This document shows positions 13,227 to 14,999 of a stretch of DNA of 14,999 bases, piece by piece (within the stretch, counting starts at the first letter, position 1; every line of letters starts with the position of its first letter). The DNA lies in the NCBI RefSeq assembly GCF_002027545.1, contig NZ_MXAN01000109.1, forward strand, positions 1-14,999, read 5' to 3'. The stretch comes from Moraxella lacunata. Lineage in GTDB: Bacteria > Pseudomonadota > Gammaproteobacteria > Pseudomonadales > Moraxellaceae. A model generated the notes under the pieces. That model had not been told where the DNA came from and did no database searches. It saw only the letters and a program-made list of their open reading frames with translations. The position numbers were made by a program, and so were the translations under genes.

Positions 13227-13964
13227 TCAATCCACCCTAACCCAAATCGGCATGGTCTGTGAATATTGGCTCGTGCCATAGCTCCCACTTGTGATGCTGT
13301 CGGTGCGAATGTCGCCGATTTTTGTCCATTGTCCACGGTGTAGCATGATGTCGCTTGATAGATTTTGGGTGCTAAGCGTGCCTGTGCGTGCCGACTGGTG
13401 CAGACTTAGGCGGATTTGACCGTTTGGCGAGACGGTCGCTTTGGCAGAAAAACCATCTGTGAGTGCCACCCAAGACGCACCAAAACTCACCCACACCTTG
13501 CCACATCGCTGATGAGCTTGCCAGCCTACAAGCCCGATGAGCGTACTTTGAGTGATAGACACAGGCGAGCCTGATAGGGTTTGCACGGTGTAGTGCTGAT
13601 TTGTGGTGCTTTGGCTTTGGGTGTTGTGATATTGCCCGTTTATCCACACCTGCCGAGAGATGCCGACATTGACATGACCGCCTTGACTGCTTTGGGAGGT
13701 TTGGTTGTTTAGGGCAAGCGAGATGTTAAGCTGGGTGGGGGCAACATCCACTTGACGGACAAGGGCGGAGATACGCTCATAGTCGGCAGGGGTCGCCTTG
13801 ATGATGAGCTTGTCTTGGTATAGCCGTGCCGTGCCACGATTGCCAAGCTCATCTTGGACGATGTCAAGCAGGGCAGGGTCGCCATAGGTGTGAATGACGT
13901 ACATTTAGGTGTTGGCGTGGGCGAGCGTGGCAAGAAAGCTTAAAATGATGAGTGGTTTTTTCAT
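13227..13964 (-). pseudogene. secretin N-domain-like secreted protein, interrupted by an in-frame stop after the signal peptide
   Basis: From ATG 13964 the frame reads MKKPLIILSFLATLAHANT, a good Sec signal peptide, then TAA (13905-13907), then continues without shift from MYVIHTYGD for 225 more residues. A single CAA-to-TAA change (Gln) would explain this. Residues after the stop include DKLIIKATPADYERISALVRQVDV, typical of the secretin/NolW N-domain fold found in type II/III secretion and pilus secretins. A Gln/Ser/Thr-rich beta region follows, with no secretin pore domain. Translation from ATG 13904 would give a protein without export signal and no Shine-Dalgarno. The dapB terminator hairpin ends 7 nt before ATG 13964, leaving little room for a ribosome site. 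Alternatives: sequencing error, or a live 225-residue cytoplasmic protein. Confidence 0.6.
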
Positions 13965-13970
13965 GATGAT

Positions 13971-14016
13971 AAAAGGTTAAAATAGCTTTTTAAACATTCG
14001 GCTATTTTAACCTTTT
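13971..14016 (-). terminator. 16-bp stem terminator of dapB
   Basis: AAAAGGTTAAAATAGC (13971-13986) and GCTATTTTAACCTTTT (14001-14016) are perfectly complementary with a 14-nt loop. On the minus strand the stem ends in UUUU then AUC. It follows dapB by about 65 nt and abuts the start of the secretin-like gene. Confidence 0.8.
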
Positions 14017-14080
14017 TTAGAAAGGAGCTTGTAGGTTTATTGTGTGCAAAAATTACCAGTTAAACCATTTAATAAGCCAT

Positions 14081-14875
14081 TTATTTTAACCCAAGCACGT
14101 CCTGCATGTCATACAGCTGTGCAGGTTGCTCATGTAGCCACAAGCTAGCTCGTACTGCCCCATTGGCAAAGGCCATACGGCTTTGGGCTTTGTGGGTAAT
14201 CTCGATAATCTCGCCATTCATGATAAATTCCACGGTATGTTCACCGACAATCTCACCTCCACGCACCGCATGAATGCCAATCTCGCCATCGGCGCGTTTG
14301 GCTTGCCCTTGTCTGCCATAGATGGCGGATGTTTTAATCGTTTGCCCACGGGCATCTGCCACCGCATTTGCCATCATCAGAGCCGTGCCAGACGGTGCGT
14401 CTAACTTATGTTTGTGATGATGTTCGATGATTTCGACATCCGCATCCATGCCCAGTACTTTGGCGGTGATGGCAAGTAGGTTGAGCGACAAATTCACCCC
14501 TGTGGAGTAGTTGCCAGCATAGACGATAGGGATGTGTTTGCTTACCTCATGCAGTTTGGCTTCTTGGGCTTCGTCAAGCCCTGTTACTCCCATGACAAGG
14601 GCGACTTTGTTGGCGATACACGCCTCTAACACCTCATCTAAGGCATCGGGCAAACTAAAATCGATGAGCACGTCCACCCCTGACAAATCTAGCGTGGAGA
14701 GTGTAACCCCACATTTACCCATGCCCACAAACTCGCCTGCGTCCACGCCGATAAGGCTAGATATAGAACGGACAAATGCTCCTGCTAGGTTGGCTTTGGG
14801 GTTGTCTAGTGTGGACTGGATGAGCATACGCCCCATGCGACCTGACGCACCCATGATTGCGATGTTTAGTGCCAT
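14081..14875 (-). CDS. dapB: 4-hydroxy-tetrahydrodipicolinate reductase
   Basis: DapB reduces the DapA product with NAD(P)H in the lysine/meso-diaminopimelate pathway. The 264-residue protein (E. coli 273) begins with the nucleotide-binding loop GASGRMGR (9-16). It has DFSLP (72-76), VMGVTGL (94-100) and YAGNYSTGVNLSLNLL (119-134). The catalytic segment EIIEHHHKHKLDAPSGTA (148-165) holds the expected His153 and Lys157. ATG 14875 is chosen over the open frame reaching 14971, because AAGGAA lies 8 nt upstream and the family N-terminus starts here. Its diaminopimelate product feeds the same murein peptide that Mpl recycles. The upstream partner gene lies outside the window. Identification is firm. 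Confidence 0.97.
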   Translation of the reverse strand: MALNIAIMGASGRMGRMLIQSTLDNPKANLAGAFVRSISSLIGVDAGEFVGMGKCGVTLSTLDLSGVDVLIDFSLPDALDEVLEACIANKVALVMGVTGLDEAQEAKLHEVSKHIPIVYAGNYSTGVNLSLNLLAITAKVLGMDADVEIIEHHHKHKLDAPSGTALMMANAVADARGQTIKTSAIYGRQGQAKRADGEIGIHAVRGGEIVGEHTVEFIMNGEIIEITHKAQSRMAFANGAVRASLWLHEQPAQLYDMQDVLGLK

Positions 14876-14999
14876 GATAGTTTCCTTAGGATTAAGTTTA
14901 AGATGATTTGATGATAACCAAAAATTTGCCAAAAGTAAATTTAAAAAATAAGATTTTGGCTCAAAAAGCATGCTACAAGGGTATTTTCAGCAAGACTAT

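Overview
The window looks like a chromosomal segment of a Moraxellaceae bacterium, most likely a Moraxella species. The reasons are an ACP-type lysozyme inhibitor/adhesin, a Sit/Yfe/Afe-type metal transporter, a Roadblock/LC7 orphan, Mpl, DsbB and GshA proteins of gammaproteobacterial type, and moderate-GC genes separated by very AT-rich spacers. This assignment comes from recognising protein families by eye; no database was searched.

Layout, left to right. At the extreme left (1-165) two strong promoters with A-rich upstream tracts point leftward out of the window; they have the form of tandem rRNA-operon promoters. Next come an ACP-like secreted protein (minus strand, with a textbook terminator) and upp (plus strand, uracil salvage). 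From 7460 down to 1714 on the minus strand runs a four-component metal ABC transporter: lipoprotein binding protein (sitA), ATPase (sitB), permease (sitC) and permease (sitD). SitB and sitC are translationally coupled. SitC and sitD, which normally adjoin, are separated by an AT-rich cassette of about 2 kb (2545-4515). The cassette holds an XRE regulator, a divergent surface-adhesin-E-like secreted protein, and a membrane-anchored Sel1-repeat/DUF3761 protein. Each end of the cassette carries a similar 17-nt palindrome directly after the stop codon of the outward-facing gene. Upstream of sitA, a 210-bp element with perfect 16-bp terminal inverted repeats lies between the gene and a good Fur-box-like sequence (7780-7798).

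Further right, all on the minus strand: a GlsB/YeaQ-type small membrane protein; a 460-nt spacer with a dispersed palindromic repeat and a terminator; mpl (murein peptide recycling); gshA-dsbB as a close pair (glutathione synthesis and disulfide-bond formation); a Roadblock/LC7 protein; a secretin-N-domain-like gene whose signal peptide is cut off by an in-frame TAA; and dapB (lysine/diaminopimelate synthesis).

How the genes relate: upp, mpl, gshA, dsbB and dapB are housekeeping genes. The sit operon supplies Mn/Fe and appears Fur-regulated, but has been interrupted twice: a small inverted-repeat element in its leader and a foreign cassette between its two permease genes. The cassette is the best candidate for an undescribed unit. 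Its function is not evident, but it couples a DNA-binding regulator to two envelope proteins. No tRNA, rRNA gene, CRISPR array or complete transposase was seen.
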